Below are positions 11,332 to 22,231 of a stretch of 64,000 bases of DNA, in pieces. The stretch is from Weizmannia acidilactici (GTDB taxonomy: Bacteria > Bacillota > Bacilli > Bacillales > Bacillaceae_C). The stretch is taken from the NCBI RefSeq assembly GCF_008974185.1, contig NZ_BKZP01000017.1, forward strand, positions 1 through 64,000, written 5' to 3'. Both the position numbers and the translations under genes were made by a program. Position 1 is the first letter of the stretch. Each line of letters begins with the position of its first letter. Under the pieces are notes generated by a model. It searched no databases. It was not told where the DNA came from and was given only the letters and a program-made list of their open reading frames with translations.

Positions 11332-11676
11332 ATGAAAAAATCGTACCGTGTCAAAAAAAATGAAGAATTTCAGGAAATTTTCCGGAACGGCAAGTCTTAT
11401 GCGAACCGCCAGTTTGTCGTATATGTCCTGAAAAAAGAAAATCAAAAACATTTCAGAATCGGGCTGTCCGTCAGCAAAAAGCTCGGCAAGGCCGTGAAAA
11501 GGAATGAAATCAAACGCTATATACGGCAGGTGTTTTTAGAGCTGAAAGAAGAAATTAGCCCAGGAAACGATTATATTATTATCGCTAGGAAACCAGCGGC
11601 CGAAATGAATTTCCATCAAGTAAAAAAGAGTTTAATCCATGTCCTGAAAATAGCCAATGTACTGAAAAAAAGCTAA
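11332..11676 (+). CDS. rnpA: Ribonuclease P protein component
   Basis: The 114-residue basic protein is the subunit of RNase P that helps the catalytic RNA process tRNA 5' ends. Seen: the N-terminus [20 protein letters not shown], the central-cleft residues, and the family signature [11 protein letters not shown] (RNxxKRxxR, about residues 60-70). Position between rpmH and the YidC gene is canonical. Confidence 0.97.
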   Translation: MKKSYRVKKNEEFQEIFRNGKSYANRQFVVYVLKKENQKHFRIGLSVSKKLGKAVKRNEIKRYIRQVFLELKEEISPGNDYIIIARKPAAEMNFHQVKKSLIHVLKIANVLKKS

Positions 11677-11788
11677 AATGAAAGTAGACTATTGAATTAT
11701 TGGGCAGCGGTGTTTGGCTGCCTTACCATAAATTTATAGAGGTAAGCGTTTTTTATCAAATTCAACGATATGTGGGAGGAAGAAACGA

Positions 11789-12577
11789 TTGAGAAAAAGT
11801 TTTTTTCTAATTGGAATGGTGATGGCTTTCGCAGCTGTCATGGCGGGATGCACGGAATTTAACCAGGATATCACGCCGGAAAGCAAAGGGGTTTGGAACC
11901 AGTTTATCGTATATCCGCTGTCCTGGTTGATTACAAAAACGGCCCAGATTCTCGGCAACAGTTACGGGCTGTCCATCATTGTGATTACGATCTTAATCCG
12001 CCTGTTGATTTTGCCGCTCAATATTTCGCAGCTGAAAAGTGCAAAAGCTATGCAGGTCATCCAGCCGGAACTTGCAAAACTAAGGGAAAAGTATGCTTCC
12101 AAAGATGCAGTGACACAGCAAAAACTCCAGCAGGAAACGATGAAGCTTTTCCAAAAATACAACGTCAATCCGGCTGCGGGTTGTCTGCCGATTTTGATCC
12201 AAATGCCGATTTTGATCGGATTTTACCATGCCATTAACAGGACGCCTGCCATCCGTGATTCCTCTTTCCTGTGGTTCGACCTCGGATCAGCGGACTATGT
12301 GCTGGCCGCCATTGCTGGAATCACCACTTTCCTTCAGCAAAAAGTCATGATGGCGGGTGGAAATTATGATGCGAACCCGCAGATGAAAATACAAATGAAC
12401 ATGATGCTTTGGTTTATGCCGATTATGATCATTGTGATCGGCATTGGGCTTCCATCCGCGCTGCCATTATACTGGATTGTCGGGAATATCTTTATGATCA
12501 TCCAGTCATATTTCATTAATAACCCGGAAACTGCGATGCCCGCGCAAAACGCAAAAGCCAGGGGGACGAAAAAATGA
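11789..12577 (+). CDS. spoIIIJ: Membrane protein insertase YidC/SpoIIIJ (lipoprotein)
   Basis: The 262-residue YidC/Oxa1-family insertase places proteins in the cytoplasmic membrane; in B. subtilis the gene at this locus (SpoIIIJ) is also needed for forespore sigma-G activation. It has a lipoprotein signal (MRKSFFLIGMVMAFAAVMAGC; lipobox VMAGC, Cys about residue 20), five predicted membrane segments and the conserved AAGCLPILIQMPILIGFY region. The start is TTG 11789 after GGGAGGA. It overlaps jag by 4 nt (ATGA), so the two are translationally coupled. Confidence 0.95.
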   Translation: MRKSFFLIGMVMAFAAVMAGCTEFNQDITPESKGVWNQFIVYPLSWLITKTAQILGNSYGLSIIVITILIRLLILPLNISQLKSAKAMQVIQPELAKLREKYASKDAVTQQKLQQETMKLFQKYNVNPAAGCLPILIQMPILIGFYHAINRTPAIRDSSFLWFDLGSADYVLAAIAGITTFLQQKVMMAGGNYDANPQMKIQMNMMLWFMPIMIIVIGIGLPSALPLYWIVGNIFMIIQSYFINNPETAMPAQNAKARGTKK

Positions 12578-13197
12578 ATGAAGTGACCACAACAGGGCAA
12601 AGTGTAGAAGATGCCGTCAATCAAGCGCTCCTTACGCTAGGTGCCGAAAAAGAAAATGTGGAAGTTGAAATCATTGACGAAGGGAAAAAAGGAGTATTCG
12701 GCCTGTTTGGGGCAAAACCGGCTGTTGTCCGCGTGCGGGTGAAGGAAGATCCCGCAGAGCAGGTCATGGCGTACTTGCGCAATATCATGGAAAAAATGGG
12801 GGTGACTCCTAAACTACAATTGTCTGAAAATGATCGCATCATGAAAATAAATATTATAGGTGATAATTTGCCGATGCTGATCGGAAAAAGGGGTCAAACG
12901 CTAAATGCATTGCAATTTCTCGCGCAGCTTGCCGCAAATCATCGTGTTCCCCACTATGCGAAAGTGATGCTGGATGTCGGAGATTACCGGGAAAAACGGG
13001 AAGCATCTTTGGTGCAGCTTGCGGAAAGGCTGGCTGCGCAAGTCATTCGGACAAAAAGGAAAGTAAAGCTGGAACCGATGCCGTCTTTTGAAAGGAAAAT
13101 CATCCACAGCGCCTTGACCAAAAACAAAAACGTCACCACTTATTCGGAAGGAACAGAGCCAAACCGTTACGTTGTCGTTGATCTGGCAAAACATTAA
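12574..13197 (+). CDS. jag: RNA-binding protein Jag (KhpB/EloR family)
   Basis: The 207-residue protein has an N-terminal Jag domain (TTGQSVEDAVNQALLTLG... EEGKKGVFGLFG type), a KH domain with the GxxG loop IGKRGQTLNALQ (about 105-120) and a C-terminal R3H domain (about 140-207, ERKIIHSAL... TYSEGTEPNRYVVV). Homologues bind RNA with KhpA and influence cell elongation. Its start codon overlaps the end of spoIIIJ, and a terminator follows directly. Confidence 0.95.
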   Translation: MNEVTTTGQSVEDAVNQALLTLGAEKENVEVEIIDEGKKGVFGLFGAKPAVVRVRVKEDPAEQVMAYLRNIMEKMGVTPKLQLSENDRIMKINIIGDNLPMLIGKRGQTLNALQFLAQLAANHRVPHYAKVMLDVGDYREKREASLVQLAERLAAQVIRTKRKVKLEPMPSFERKIIHSALTKNKNVTTYSEGTEPNRYVVVDLAKH

Positions 13198-13203
13198 AAA
13201 CAC

Positions 13204-13240
13204 CGCCGCTTCCAACTTCCATTTGAAAGCGGCGTTTTTT
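13204..13240 (+). terminator. jag terminator
   Basis: CGCCGCTT (13204-13211) pairs with AAGCGGCG (13227-13234), followed by TTTTTT. It ends the rnpA-spoIIIJ-jag transcript. Confidence 0.88.
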
Positions 13241-13604
13241 ATTGGAAGTATAAAGCGAAGTCTGCTTTGTTCACCTACCCGCTTTTTTCAGTTCAGTTCC
13301 GCGTCTATGGAATGGCTGTCGTGGGGAGGTGTATTTTTTTGCTTTTTTAAAGCTGCCAGTGAGAATAGGGAAAATAAAAATATCCACAGGGACGGATGAA
13401 TCTGCTTCGATGGCGTTGTTATTCACATGTGGATAAGTTAAAATGGAATTATCGGCTTCTTTTTGGGGGTTGTGGAAAAGATAAATCATATAGCTTGTAT
13501 TCGGGAAAATATTTGATATGCTTTTACGTTAGGGTGAAAAAGCCAATACGGACGATTTTAGCTTTTTATATAAATGAAAATGATAGGAAATGGGGTGAGA
13601 AAAA
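13241..13604 (+). other. jag-mnmE intergenic region with DnaA boxes
   Basis: There is no gene in this 364-bp stretch. It contains back-to-back perfect DnaA boxes TTATTCACA (13419-13427) and TGTGGATAA (13428-13436), plus ATATCCACA (13380-13388). B. subtilis has an origin-proximal DnaA-binding cluster at the same jag-thdF (mnmE) interval, so this is probably the equivalent site. No reliable promoter could be fixed for mnmE, although one must lie here. Confidence 0.7.
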
Positions 13605-14990
13605 ATGGAAATGGATACCATTGCGGCAATATCCACGCCGATGGGGGAAGGCGCAATTTCAATTGTTCGGATAAGCGGAAACGAAGCCATTGAAATTGCA
13701 AATAAACTTTTCAAAGGTGTCGGCGGCAAAAAGCTGATTGATGTTCCATCTCATACGATTCATTACGGTAAAATTGTCGATCCGAAAACGTCCGAAACGG
13801 TAGAAGAAGCCATGGTCAGCGTGATGAAAGCACCAAAGACTTTTACAAGGGAAGATGTCGTGGAAATTAATTGCCATGGCGGGCTTGTTTCCGTAAACAG
13901 GGTGCTGCAGCTTGTGTTAACAAACGGCGCGCGCCTCGCCGAGCCGGGCGAGTTTACAAAGCGAGCGTTTTTAAACGGACGCATTGATTTGTCTCAGGCA
14001 GAAGCGGTGATGGATTTAATCCGTGCCAAAACGGATAAAGCGATGAATGTGGCGATCGGGCAGATGGAAGGCAAATTGTCGAAACTGATCAAGAAACTGC
14101 GCCAGGAAATATTGGAAGTCGTTGCCCATATTGAAGTCAATATTGATTATCCGGAATACGACGATGTGGAAGAAATGACGCACCGCATGCTGAAAGAAAA
14201 GGCGCAGTATATCAAAAACGAGATTGAAAAACTGCTCAAGACAGCCCATCAGGGGAAAATTTTGCGGGAAGGATTGTCGACCGCCATTATCGGGCGCCCG
14301 AACGTCGGGAAATCGTCTTTATTGAACAGCCTTGTCCAGGAAAATAAAGCGATTGTCACGGATATTCCGGGCACGACCCGCGATGTGATCGAGGAATATG
14401 TTAATGTGCGCGGTGTGCCGCTCCGGCTGGTGGACACGGCAGGAATTCGCGAAACGGAAGATGTTGTTGAACGGATTGGTGTCGAGCGTTCACGGAAAGT
14501 GCTGAAAGAGGCGGATTTGATCTTGCTTGTCATCAATTCCGCGGAGCCTTTAAGCCCGGAAGATGAGGCATTGTTTGAAGCAGTGGAAGGCATGGATGTG
14601 ATCGTCATTTTAAATAAACAGGACCTGCCGCAAAAAGTAGATACGGAAAGGGTCCGCGAACTGGCCAAAGGTGCTGAGATTGTCACGACTTCCCTTTTAA
14701 AAGAGGAAGGTGTGGACGAATTGGAAAACGCGATCGCGGCCATGTACTTTGAAGGGCAGCTGGAAGGCGGGGATATGACATATGTATCGAACAGCCGTCA
14801 TATTGCGCTTTTGAACCAGGCACTGCAGGCAATTGAAGATGTTTTGAACGGTATTGAATCCGGAACCCCGATTGACATCGTTCAAATTGACTTAACTCGG
14901 ACATGGGACCTGCTCGGGGAAATCGTCGGGGATACCGTACAGGAAAGCCTGCTGAACCAACTTTTCTCACAATTTTGCTTAGGAAAATAA
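13605..14990 (+). CDS. mnmE: tRNA modification GTPase MnmE
   Basis: The 461-residue GTPase acts with MnmG to make the 5-carboxymethylaminomethyl group on wobble uridine 34. Seen: the N-terminal formyl-THF-binding domain ([19 protein letters not shown]), the inserted G domain with G1 GRPNVGKSS at about 229 and G3 [10 protein letters not shown], and the C-terminal FCLGK, whose Cys is the conserved functional residue. It lies upstream of mnmG, its partner. Confidence 0.97.
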   Translation: MEMDTIAAISTPMGEGAISIVRISGNEAIEIANKLFKGVGGKKLIDVPSHTIHYGKIVDPKTSETVEEAMVSVMKAPKTFTREDVVEINCHGGLVSVNRVLQLVLTNGARLAEPGEFTKRAFLNGRIDLSQAEAVMDLIRAKTDKAMNVAIGQMEGKLSKLIKKLRQEILEVVAHIEVNIDYPEYDDVEEMTHRMLKEKAQYIKNEIEKLLKTAHQGKILREGLSTAIIGRPNVGKSSLLNSLVQENKAIVTDIPGTTRDVIEEYVNVRGVPLRLVDTAGIRETEDVVERIGVERSRKVLKEADLILLVINSAEPLSPEDEALFEAVEGMDVIVILNKQDLPQKVDTERVRELAKGAEIVTTSLLKEEGVDELENAIAAMYFEGQLEGGDMTYVSNSRHIALLNQALQAIEDVLNGIESGTPIDIVQIDLTRTWDLLGEIVGDTVQESLLNQLFSQFCLGK

Positions 14991-15159
14991 GAAAAGCGGA
15001 AGCGCCTTGCCCAGCGGCGTACGGATTTCGCTGTTCAACAGGGATACCTGTCAGGAGAAGACAAAGAATGAAGCAATCTATAAGGATGAGCAGCTGTAAC
15101 ATAGAGATGGGGGCGTATGCCCGGTTTCATTTTTACTGAACAAAGGAGCGATTGAAAGA

Positions 15160-17046
15160 ATGCGGCAATACGATGCAGGAGATTATGATGTCATTGTCGT
15201 CGGAGCGGGACATGCCGGTTGTGAAGCGGGGCTGGCCGCGGCAAGGATCGGCGCCAAAACATTAATGATTACGATTAACCTCGATATGATCGCCTTTATG
15301 CCGTGCAATCCGTCCATCGGCGGGCCGGCGAAAGGGATCGTTGTCCGGGAAATTGATGCGCTCGGCGGTGAAATGGGCAGAAATATCGATAAAACCTATA
15401 TCCAAATGAGGATGCTGAATACCGGAAAGGGGCCGGCTGTGCAGGCGCTGCGGGCACAGGCGGATAAGGTCGAATACCAGCGCGAAATGAAAAAAACGAT
15501 CGAAAACCAGGAAAATTTGACATTGTTGCAGGGCATGGTGGAAAAATTGGTCATTGAAGACGGCGTCTGCAAAGGGGTTGTCACAAAAACCGGGGCAAAG
15601 TTTACAGCCAAAACCGTTGTGCTGACAACCGGGACTTTCCTGCGCGGGGAAATCATTATTGGCGAACTAAAATATTCAAGCGGCCCGAACAACCAGCAGC
15701 CTTCCATTAATCTTGCGGAAAATCTCGAAGATCTTGGCTTTGACCTTGTACGGTTTAAAACCGGGACACCGCCGCGCGTGAACGGCAATACGATCGATTA
15801 CAGCAAAACGGAAATCCAGCCCGGTGATCTGGAACCGCGTGCATTCAGCTATGAAACGACAAAATACATTACCGACCAGCGCCCTTGCTGGCTGACATAT
15901 ACGAACGAACGCACCCATGCCATCATCGACGCCAACCTCGGCCGCGCGCCGATGTTTTCCGGCATGATCAAAGGCACAGGGCCGCGCTACTGCCCGTCCA
16001 TTGAAGATAAAGTGGTGCGTTTCCATGACAAGCCGCGCCACCAGCTTTTCCTTGAACCGGAAGGCCGCCATACGGAAGAAGTATATGTACAGGGGCTTTC
16101 CACCAGTATGCCGGAAGAAGTGCAGAGGGAAATTTTAGCATCCATTGAAGGGCTTGAACATGCGAAAATGATGCGCCCAGGCTATGCCATTGAATATGAT
16201 GCCATCACGCCGACTCAACTGTGGCCGACATTGGAAACGAAAAAAGTGAAAAACCTTTACACTGCAGGCCAGATTAACGGGACTTCCGGTTATGAAGAGG
16301 CTGCCGGGCAGGGTATCATTGCGGGAATTAACGCAGCTCGCAAAGCTTTAGGCAAAGAAGAAATTGTTTTGAAACGGTCGGATGCTTATATCGGCGTGTT
16401 GATCGACGATTTGGTCACAAAAGGGACGAGGGAACCTTACCGGCTGTTGACATCCCGTGCCGAATACCGCCTGCTTTTGCGCCATGACAACGCGGATCTC
16501 CGCCTGACCGAACTCGGCTACCGGATCGGTTTGATTTCCGAAGAACGCTACCGGAAATTTTTGGCGAAAAAACAGGCGATTGAAACAGAAATGAAGCGGC
16601 TGAAATCGGTGATCATCAAGCCGAATGAAGAAACGCAGGCGCTCATCCGGGAAGTGGGCGGCAGTGAATTGAAAGATGGAATTCGTGCTGCTGACCTTTT
16701 GAAACGCCCAGAAATGAAATATGAACATATCAAAATGCTTGTTCCGCCTGAAATGGAACTTCCCCCTGAAGTTGAAGAACAGGTGGAAATCCAGATCAAA
16801 TATGAAGGCTATATAGATAAATCGCTGCAGCAAGTGGAAAGGATGAAAAAGCTGGAAGACAAGAAAATCCCTGCCGATATTGATTATGACGCCATTAACG
16901 GCCTGGCAACGGAAGCGCGTCAAAAATTAAAGAAAGTCCGCCCGATTTCGATTGCCCAGGCGTCGCGCATTTCCGGCGTCAATCCGGCTGATATTTCCAT
17001 TTTGCTCGTGTATATTGAGCAGGGCAAAATTGCAAAAACGCATTAA
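15160..17046 (+). CDS. mnmG: tRNA uridine 5-carboxymethylaminomethyl modification enzyme MnmG
   Basis: The 628-residue FAD enzyme (GidA) is the partner of MnmE. Seen: the Rossmann FAD motif [19 protein letters not shown] at the N-terminus, the [12 protein letters not shown] motif, the [13 protein letters not shown] motif near 375, and the C-terminal helical domain that binds MnmE ([18 protein letters not shown]). Length is standard. A GGAGCG ribosome-binding site precedes ATG 15160. Confidence 0.97.
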   Translation: MRQYDAGDYDVIVVGAGHAGCEAGLAAARIGAKTLMITINLDMIAFMPCNPSIGGPAKGIVVREIDALGGEMGRNIDKTYIQMRMLNTGKGPAVQALRAQADKVEYQREMKKTIENQENLTLLQGMVEKLVIEDGVCKGVVTKTGAKFTAKTVVLTTGTFLRGEIIIGELKYSSGPNNQQPSINLAENLEDLGFDLVRFKTGTPPRVNGNTIDYSKTEIQPGDLEPRAFSYETTKYITDQRPCWLTYTNERTHAIIDANLGRAPMFSGMIKGTGPRYCPSIEDKVVRFHDKPRHQLFLEPEGRHTEEVYVQGLSTSMPEEVQREILASIEGLEHAKMMRPGYAIEYDAITPTQLWPTLETKKVKNLYTAGQINGTSGYEEAAGQGIIAGINAARKALGKEEIVLKRSDAYIGVLIDDLVTKGTREPYRLLTSRAEYRLLLRHDNADLRLTELGYRIGLISEERYRKFLAKKQAIETEMKRLKSVIIKPNEETQALIREVGGSELKDGIRAADLLKRPEMKYEHIKMLVPPEMELPPEVEEQVEIQIKYEGYIDKSLQQVERMKKLEDKKIPADIDYDAINGLATEARQKLKKVRPISIAQASRISGVNPADISILLVYIEQGKIAKTH

Positions 17047-17055
17047 CGGGCATGA

Positions 17056-17090
17056 AGCCGGAATCCGATCCGGCTCCTTGCTTTTTACAT
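17056..17090 (+). terminator. Weak hairpin between mnmG and rsmG
   Basis: AGCCGGA and TCCGGCT flank a 6-nt loop, followed by CCTTGCTTTTT. The T tract is displaced from the stem, so this may be an attenuator rather than a full terminator. Confidence 0.45.
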
Positions 17091-17112
17091 ATTCAAACGG
17101 AAGGATGGAAAA

Positions 17113-17829
17113 ATGGATACCGGACAATTCGTTGATCTATTGGCTGAAAAAGGCATCGTGCTCGGCAGTGAACAGCTGAAGCAGTTTGAAACATATTATG
17201 AATGGCTCGTTGACTGGAACAACAAAATGAATTTAACGGCCATTACAGAAAAAGGGGAAGTGTATTTAAAGCACTTTTTTGATTCGGTAACGGTCGCCTT
17301 CTTTACTGATTGGAACGGCCCGTTTCAAGTGTGCGATGTCGGCGCGGGGGCAGGGTTTCCGAGCATTCCGTTAAAAATCTGTTTTCCGGAACTTTCCGTC
17401 ACGATCGTGGATTCCCTCCAAAAACGGATTACTTTTTTGGAACATTTGACGGAAGCGCTTGGCCTGAAAAATGTTTTTCTGTTCCACGACCGGGCTGAAA
17501 CATTTGCGAAAAAGCCGGAACACCGTGAAAAATATGATATTGTTACGGCGAGGGCAGTGGCAAGAATGTCCGTCCTTTCAGAACTCTGCCTGCCGCTTGT
17601 TAAGAACGGCGGTCGGTTCATTGCCATGAAAGCCCTGCATGCTAGAGAGGAATTGGAAAAAGCGGAAAAAGCAATTCAAATATTGGGCGGGAAAACGGAA
17701 AATATTTACTCCTTTATTTTGCCGGTCGAGGAAAGCGAAAGAAATATCATTGTCGTGAAAAAAATCAAAGCAACGCCTAAAAAATATCCGCGTAAACCGG
17801 GCACACCGGCGAAAATACCGCTTGAATAA
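17113..17829 (+). CDS. rsmG: 16S rRNA (guanine-N7) methyltransferase RsmG
   Basis: The 238-residue SAM-dependent methyltransferase (GidB) modifies G527 of 16S rRNA (E. coli numbering). Seen: the SAM-binding motif [17 protein letters not shown] near residues 72-88 and [15 protein letters not shown] near 140. The lysine/proline-rich tail ([16 protein letters not shown]) is characteristic of Bacillus members. It lies 66 nt after mnmG and before noc, as in B. subtilis. Confidence 0.96.
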   Translation: MDTGQFVDLLAEKGIVLGSEQLKQFETYYEWLVDWNNKMNLTAITEKGEVYLKHFFDSVTVAFFTDWNGPFQVCDVGAGAGFPSIPLKICFPELSVTIVDSLQKRITFLEHLTEALGLKNVFLFHDRAETFAKKPEHREKYDIVTARAVARMSVLSELCLPLVKNGGRFIAMKALHAREELEKAEKAIQILGGKTENIYSFILPVEESERNIIVVKKIKATPKKYPRKPGTPAKIPLE

Positions 17830-17994
17830 CCGGGCAGTACTTTCGCCGGAAGTTTCCATGCCCCGCCACAAAACGGGCGGATTCTTCTTATATACTTAAG
17901 AGGTTGTTCGAAAAATCGCAGGGAGTTTAGCAGGAACTTGTCTTATAATAGAGAATAAATAGTTAGGGAGAATCTATAAGGTGGTGTACAGTGA

Positions 17995-18849
17995 ATGAAG
18001 CATCCTTTCTCTCGTTTTTTTGGGGTGGAGGAAGAAATCGGGGAGGAATTGGAAGCAGAGAACGAAAATGAAGAGATAAAGAATATTTCCGTTTCCCATA
18101 TCATTCCAAACCGGTTTCAGCCAAGAACCATTTTTAATGAGGAGAAAATCGACGAATTGGCTAGGACGATCCAAACCCACGGCATTATCCAGCCAATCGT
18201 TGTCCGTGAATACGAGGCGGGCGAGTACGAGATCATCGCTGGGGAAAGACGATTCAGGGCTGTCCAGAAATTAGGTTGGGATACGGTGCCTGCCATCATA
18301 AAAAATTTGAGTGACACGGAAACGGCCTCTGTCGCCTTAATTGAAAACCTGCAGCGGGAAGAGCTGACGCCGATTGAAGAGGCGATGGCTTACGGAAAGC
18401 TGCTCGAACTTCACCATTTGACCCAGGAAGCATTGGCACAGCGCCTCGGAAAAGGACAATCTACGGTTGCAAATAAACTGCGCCTTCTGAAACTGCCCCG
18501 GGAAGTGCAGGATGCCCTGCTGCAAAAACAGATCACGGAACGCCATGCACGTGCTTTAATTCCTTTAAAAGAACCTGAAAAGCAGGTCCGTGTCCTCAAC
18601 GAAATACTTGCCAAAAATTTAAATGTGAAACAAACGGAAGATTATGTGGCCCGTTTAATGAATAAACCGGAAAAAAAAGCAAGGCCGCGCAGGCAGGTTT
18701 TCAGCAAAGACATGCGGATTGCCGTCAATACGATCCGACAATCCGTATCAATGGTCACTGATTCCGGGATCAAACTGGATTCAAAGGAAGAAGAATTTGA
18801 AGATTACTACCAAATCACGATCCGGATCCCGAAAAAGGCAAAATCATAA
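17995..18849 (+). CDS. noc: Nucleoid occlusion protein Noc
   Basis: The 284-residue ParB paralogue binds dispersed chromosomal sites and inhibits Z-ring assembly over the nucleoid. Seen: an N-terminal amphipathic segment [10 protein letters not shown], which serves as a membrane anchor in Noc; the ParB/Noc CTP-binding domain with [12 protein letters not shown]; and a helix-turn-helix [17 protein letters not shown]. The start ATG 17995 has AAGGTGG upstream and matches the B. subtilis N-terminus. It differs from Spo0J mainly at the N-terminus and in DNA recognition. Confidence 0.95.
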   Translation: MKHPFSRFFGVEEEIGEELEAENENEEIKNISVSHIIPNRFQPRTIFNEEKIDELARTIQTHGIIQPIVVREYEAGEYEIIAGERRFRAVQKLGWDTVPAIIKNLSDTETASVALIENLQREELTPIEEAMAYGKLLELHHLTQEALAQRLGKGQSTVANKLRLLKLPREVQDALLQKQITERHARALIPLKEPEKQVRVLNEILAKNLNVKQTEDYVARLMNKPEKKARPRRQVFSKDMRIAVNTIRQSVSMVTDSGIKLDSKEEEFEDYYQITIRIPKKAKS

Positions 18850-18851
18850 TG

Positions 18852-18883
18852 AAAGAAACTTGGGTTACAGGTTTCTTTTTTTT
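18852..18883 (+). terminator. noc terminator
   Basis: AAAGAAAC and GTTTCTTT flank a 10-nt loop, followed by TTTTT. It separates noc from soj-spo0J. Confidence 0.8.
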
Positions 18884-19033
18884 CGACTTTCTGTAAACGA
18901 ATCTTGCAAACTTTGATACAATAAGATTATGTGTCTGCCATAGCGCGGTGTATGTTTATATATTGCAATGGAAACCGGCGCATGGTTTTTTGTCCATTTA
19001 TTTTAGCGTGAGGAAAAAAGGTAGGTGGCAACC

Positions 19034-19795
19034 GTGGGAAAAGTGATTTCTATCGCTAATCAAAAGGGAGGTGTTGGAAAAACAACCACCTCTGTCAACT
19101 TGGGTGCCTGCTTAGCATATATCGGGAAAAAGGTTTTGCTTGTCGATACCGACCCCCAGGGGAATGCAACCAGTGGGACCGGGATTGATAAAGGCGAGGT
19201 CCAGCAGTGTATTTATGACGTGTTAGTGGACGATGTGGACATAAAGGAAGTCATCCGGGCGACAACAGTGGAAGGGCTGTATTCCGTCCCTGCCACGATT
19301 CAATTGGCGGGAGCGGAAATCGAGCTTGTCCCGACCATTTCAAGGGAAGTCCGCTTGAAGCGGGCCATTGCATCTATTAAAGATGACTATGATTATATCA
19401 TTATTGACTGCCCCCCTTCGCTCGGCATTTTGACTTTAAATGCCCTGACCGCTTCCGATGCGGTGATTATCCCGGTCCAATGCGAGTATTACGCTTTGGA
19501 AGGTTTAAGCCAGTTATTAAGCACTGTCCGGCTCGTGCAAAAACATTTAAACCACGATTTGATGATTGACGGGGTTTTGTTGACTATGCTGGATGCGCGC
19601 ACGAATTTGGGGCTCCAGGTGATTGAAGAGGTGAAAAAATATTTCAGGGATAAAGTGTACCGGACGATCATCCCCCGCAATGTACGATTAAGCGAAGCAC
19701 CGAGCCACGGGCAGCCGATCATTCTTTATGATCCGAAATCCCGCGGCGCGGAAGTATATTTAGACTTAGCAAAGGAAGTGGCGGCAAATGGCTAA
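19034..19795 (+). CDS. soj: Chromosome-partitioning ATPase Soj (ParA)
   Basis: The 253-residue ParA-type ATPase works with Spo0J in origin segregation and, in B. subtilis, regulates DnaA. Seen: deviant Walker [15 protein letters not shown] with the signature lysine, [10 protein letters not shown] (Walker A') and [11 protein letters not shown] (Walker B). I choose the GTG at 19034: it gives [13 protein letters not shown] as in B. subtilis and has AGGTGG 5 nt upstream. An in-frame GTG at 19025 overlaps that ribosome-binding site. The gene overlaps spo0J by 8 nt. Confidence 0.96.
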   Translation: MGKVISIANQKGGVGKTTTSVNLGACLAYIGKKVLLVDTDPQGNATSGTGIDKGEVQQCIYDVLVDDVDIKEVIRATTVEGLYSVPATIQLAGAEIELVPTISREVRLKRAIASIKDDYDYIIIDCPPSLGILTLNALTASDAVIIPVQCEYYALEGLSQLLSTVRLVQKHLNHDLMIDGVLLTMLDARTNLGLQVIEEVKKYFRDKVYRTIIPRNVRLSEAPSHGQPIILYDPKSRGAEVYLDLAKEVAANG

Positions 19796-20648
19796 AGGAC
19801 TTGGAAAAGGCATTAATGCGTTGTTTGCCAATATGGACGTCGATAAAGAGGATGCCGTGCAGGAAGTCAAAATCAAAGAGCTGCGCCCGAATCCTTATCA
19901 GCCGCGTAAAATTTTCGAACCGGAAGCGCTCAATGAATTAAAAGAGTCCATTCTCCAGCACGGAATTTTGCAGCCGCTCATTGTCCGAAAAAGCATCAAA
20001 GGTTATGAAATCATCGTCGGCGAGCGGAGGTACAGGGCGGCAAAAGAAGCGAAACTGGCCACTGTGCCGGTTGTGGTCCGCGATTTATCCGATCAGCAGA
20101 TGATGGAGTTTGCCGTTTTGGAAAACTTGCAGCGGGAAGACTTAACGCCGATTGAAGAAGCAAATGCTTACCAGTTTTTATTGGAAAAATTAAATGTGAC
20201 ACAGGAAGAACTGGCAAAGCGGCTCGGAAAAAGCCGGCCTTATATTGCCAACCACCTCCGGATTTTGTCCCTGCCGGTAAGCATCCAGGAAGCGATGTCG
20301 AGCGGGAAACTTTCGATGGGGCACGGCCGTACGTTGCTCGGTCTGAGCAAAAAAGAAAAAATGGAAGAACTTGCGGAAAAAGTCATTGAGGAAGGGTTGA
20401 GCGTCCGCCAGTTGGAAAAGCTCGTCCAGCAGCTCAATCAAAATGTTTCACGTGGAACAAAAAAAGAAAAATCGGTGAAAGATATTTTTATCCAGGAACA
20501 TGAAACAATCCTCCGCGAAAAATTCGGTACAACTGTCCATATAAAACGGACGAAGAAAAAAGGAAAAATTGAAATTGAATTTATGTCCAATGAGGATTTA
20601 GAAAGAATTTTACAAATACTGGATGCCAGTTTTGACCACGAATCGTAA
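19788..20648 (+). CDS. spo0J: Chromosome-partitioning protein Spo0J (ParB)
   Basis: The 286-residue ParB CTPase clamp loads at parS and recruits SMC condensin. Seen: N-terminal [13 protein letters not shown] (Soj-stimulating segment), the CTP-binding motif [13 protein letters not shown], the helix-turn-helix [17 protein letters not shown], and a C-terminal dimerisation domain. A parS site lies within its own coding sequence (20444-20459), as in B. subtilis. It overlaps soj and is followed closely by a DUF554 gene. Confidence 0.97.
   Translation: MAKGLGKGINALFANMDVDKEDAVQEVKIKELRPNPYQPRKIFEPEALNELKESILQHGILQPLIVRKSIKGYEIIVGERRYRAAKEAKLATVPVVVRDLSDQQMMEFAVLENLQREDLTPIEEANAYQFLLEKLNVTQEELAKRLGKSRPYIANHLRILSLPVSIQEAMSSGKLSMGHGRTLLGLSKKEKMEELAEKVIEEGLSVRQLEKLVQQLNQNVSRGTKKEKSVKDIFIQEHETILREKFGTTVHIKRTKKKGKIEIEFMSNEDLERILQILDASFDHES
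20444..20459. other. parS site inside spo0J
   Basis: The 16-mer TGTTTCACGTGGAACA differs at one position from a perfect palindrome of the parS consensus TGTTNCACGTGAAACA. Its position inside spo0J is conserved with B. subtilis. It should be a loading site for Spo0J and hence SMC. Confidence 0.92.
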
Positions 20649-20676
20649 GGCATCCAATAGCAAAACGGGTGAAGAA

Positions 20677-21393
20677 ATGGTACTGCTTGGAACGATTATC
20701 AACGGGCTCAGCATTATCGCAGGCTCATTTATCGGGAGGCTACTGAACCGTATTCCGGACCGCATCAAAGGAACCGTCATGCATGCGATCGGGCTTGCTG
20801 TGATGGTGTTGGGGCTCGAGATGGGGTTAAAAAGTGAACAATATATTATTGTCATCCTGAGCCTCGTGTTTGGCGCAGTGATTGGGGAATTGCTACGACT
20901 GGAAGAGTACTTGAACGCCCTCGGTGCCTGGCTGGAAAGAAAGTTTGGAGGAAATGGCCAAGGCAGTGTTGCCGAAGCTTTCATCACGGCAACGCTCGTA
21001 TTTGTCATTGGCGCCATGGCAATCCTCGGCGCGCTCGACAGCGGGATCAGGGGCGACAATACCGTGTTATATACAAAATCCGTATTGGACGGCTTTACAG
21101 CGCTGATCCTGTCATCTACCCTCGGTTTCGGCGTTATTTTTTCCGCCGTGCCTGTTGTATTGTATGAAGGGGCCATTGCTTTATTTGCGAAGCAGATCAA
21201 CCACCTGATCCCCTCATCGGTGTTAAATGCATTTATTACCGAAATGACGGCAACCGGCGGGATTATGATTTTTGCCATCGGTTTAAATATCGCGGGGCTC
21301 GCCAAATTCAGAGTAGCCAATTTTCTGCCGGGCATTTTCGTTGTCGCCGTTTTCATTGCTTTGCTTCATATTTACCATACGATTGCGGCGTGA
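20677..21393 (+). CDS. DUF554 family membrane protein
   Basis: The 238-residue protein from ATG 20677 has about six to seven hydrophobic segments starting with LLGTIINGLSIIAGSFIGRLL, the hallmark of the DUF554 family (YdfK/YqgA). Its molecular function is not established. A longer in-frame start at 20623 would overlap spo0J and adds a polar, unconserved extension. The conserved internal GAMAILGALDSGIRGD segment supports the family call. It is the last gene of the spo0J cluster and converges with yyaC. Confidence 0.8.
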   Translation: MVLLGTIINGLSIIAGSFIGRLLNRIPDRIKGTVMHAIGLAVMVLGLEMGLKSEQYIIVILSLVFGAVIGELLRLEEYLNALGAWLERKFGGNGQGSVAEAFITATLVFVIGAMAILGALDSGIRGDNTVLYTKSVLDGFTALILSSTLGFGVIFSAVPVVLYEGAIALFAKQINHLIPSSVLNAFITEMTATGGIMIFAIGLNIAGLAKFRVANFLPGIFVVAVFIALLHIYHTIAA

Positions 21394-21398
21394 AACAT

Positions 21399-22022
21399 TT
21401 AAATCAGCTTTTTCTTCGGTTGGCTGTGTTTCAAAGAAATCATGGAATTTTGGTATTGAAGGTGAAGATTTGCGCGGCTGATCCCTGCAGCGATAAGTTT
21501 CGCCATTTTCAACACCAGGTTTAAACGGGTGTTTTGCAGGACGGTAAATTCCATAAAACCGCTGATGTTCACAATGCCGGTAATATGGATGTCGCCGACC
21601 GGAGGCAAGTCTTTTTTTACCCCCGCCCCCGGTTTAACGGGGCCGTCGCTGATTTGGATCATGCCGACGCTCTTCATTTTTCCGAGGCAGGCATCCACCG
21701 CAATCACAAAGGGGTAGCGATGTTTTTCGTAAATCATTTCAATTTTTTCTTCAAGGTTTAAAGCATGGATCGGGTTGTCCAGCGTCCCATATACTTTAAA
21801 ACATTTCATCACTTTTTCTTTCAGAAAAGTGCCCGTCAAAGGACCGAGCGAATCTCCCGTGGAACGGTCGGTGCCGATACATACGATCACGAAATCACGG
21901 CCGGTGCTTTTCGGAAGCGCTGATAAAATCTGATTGGAAATGATTTCTTTTGCCATTATGTCATCGTGAAAAACCTTCACGCTGTTGCCGCTTAATTCAA
22001 ACTGCCTAATTTTACGATTCAT
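21399..22022 (-). CDS. yyaC: Sporulation protein YyaC (GPR-like protease fold, DUF1256)
   Basis: The 207-residue protein from ATG 22022 (GAGGGA 9 nt upstream) belongs to the YyaC family, related in fold to the germination protease GPR. Diagnostic segments are VIVCIGTDRSTGDSLGPLTG (about 45-65) and FVIAVDACLGKMKSVGMIQI. It is found in spore formers near spo0J. It is the only clearly minus-strand gene on this arm before the accessory region, and converges with the DUF554 gene with 5 bp between stops. Confidence 0.88.
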   Translation of the reverse strand: MNRKIRQFELSGNSVKVFHDDIMAKEIISNQILSALPKSTGRDFVIVCIGTDRSTGDSLGPLTGTFLKEKVMKCFKVYGTLDNPIHALNLEEKIEMIYEKHRYPFVIAVDACLGKMKSVGMIQISDGPVKPGAGVKKDLPPVGDIHITGIVNISGFMEFTVLQNTRLNLVLKMAKLIAAGISRANLHLQYQNSMISLKHSQPKKKLI

Positions 22023-22231
22023 ATCAGCCACTCCCTCATTGTAATAGTATCAGTATACGGAAAAAACAAAAAATCTATACATATATCTTTCTTGATATCC
22101 GCAACCCGCAGTTTTACACTTGATTCGGGCCGCTAATAAGAAGGTAATTTTTGAAAAAGCGGAGCCGGTTCTCGAGTATAGGTTGATTTTTTGTTACAAT
22201 AACGATGAAAGAAAATGAAGGTTGGTGTACT

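Noticed and set aside
14249-14743. 164-residue minus-strand frame inside mnmE
   Set aside because: Antisense shadow of the MnmE GTPase domain; serine-rich, no start signal.
20610-21356. Long 248-residue open frame on the minus strand
   Set aside because: It is the antisense shadow of the DUF554 gene. It has no ribosome-binding site and low-complexity, Ser/Thr/Pro-rich composition typical of shadow frames.
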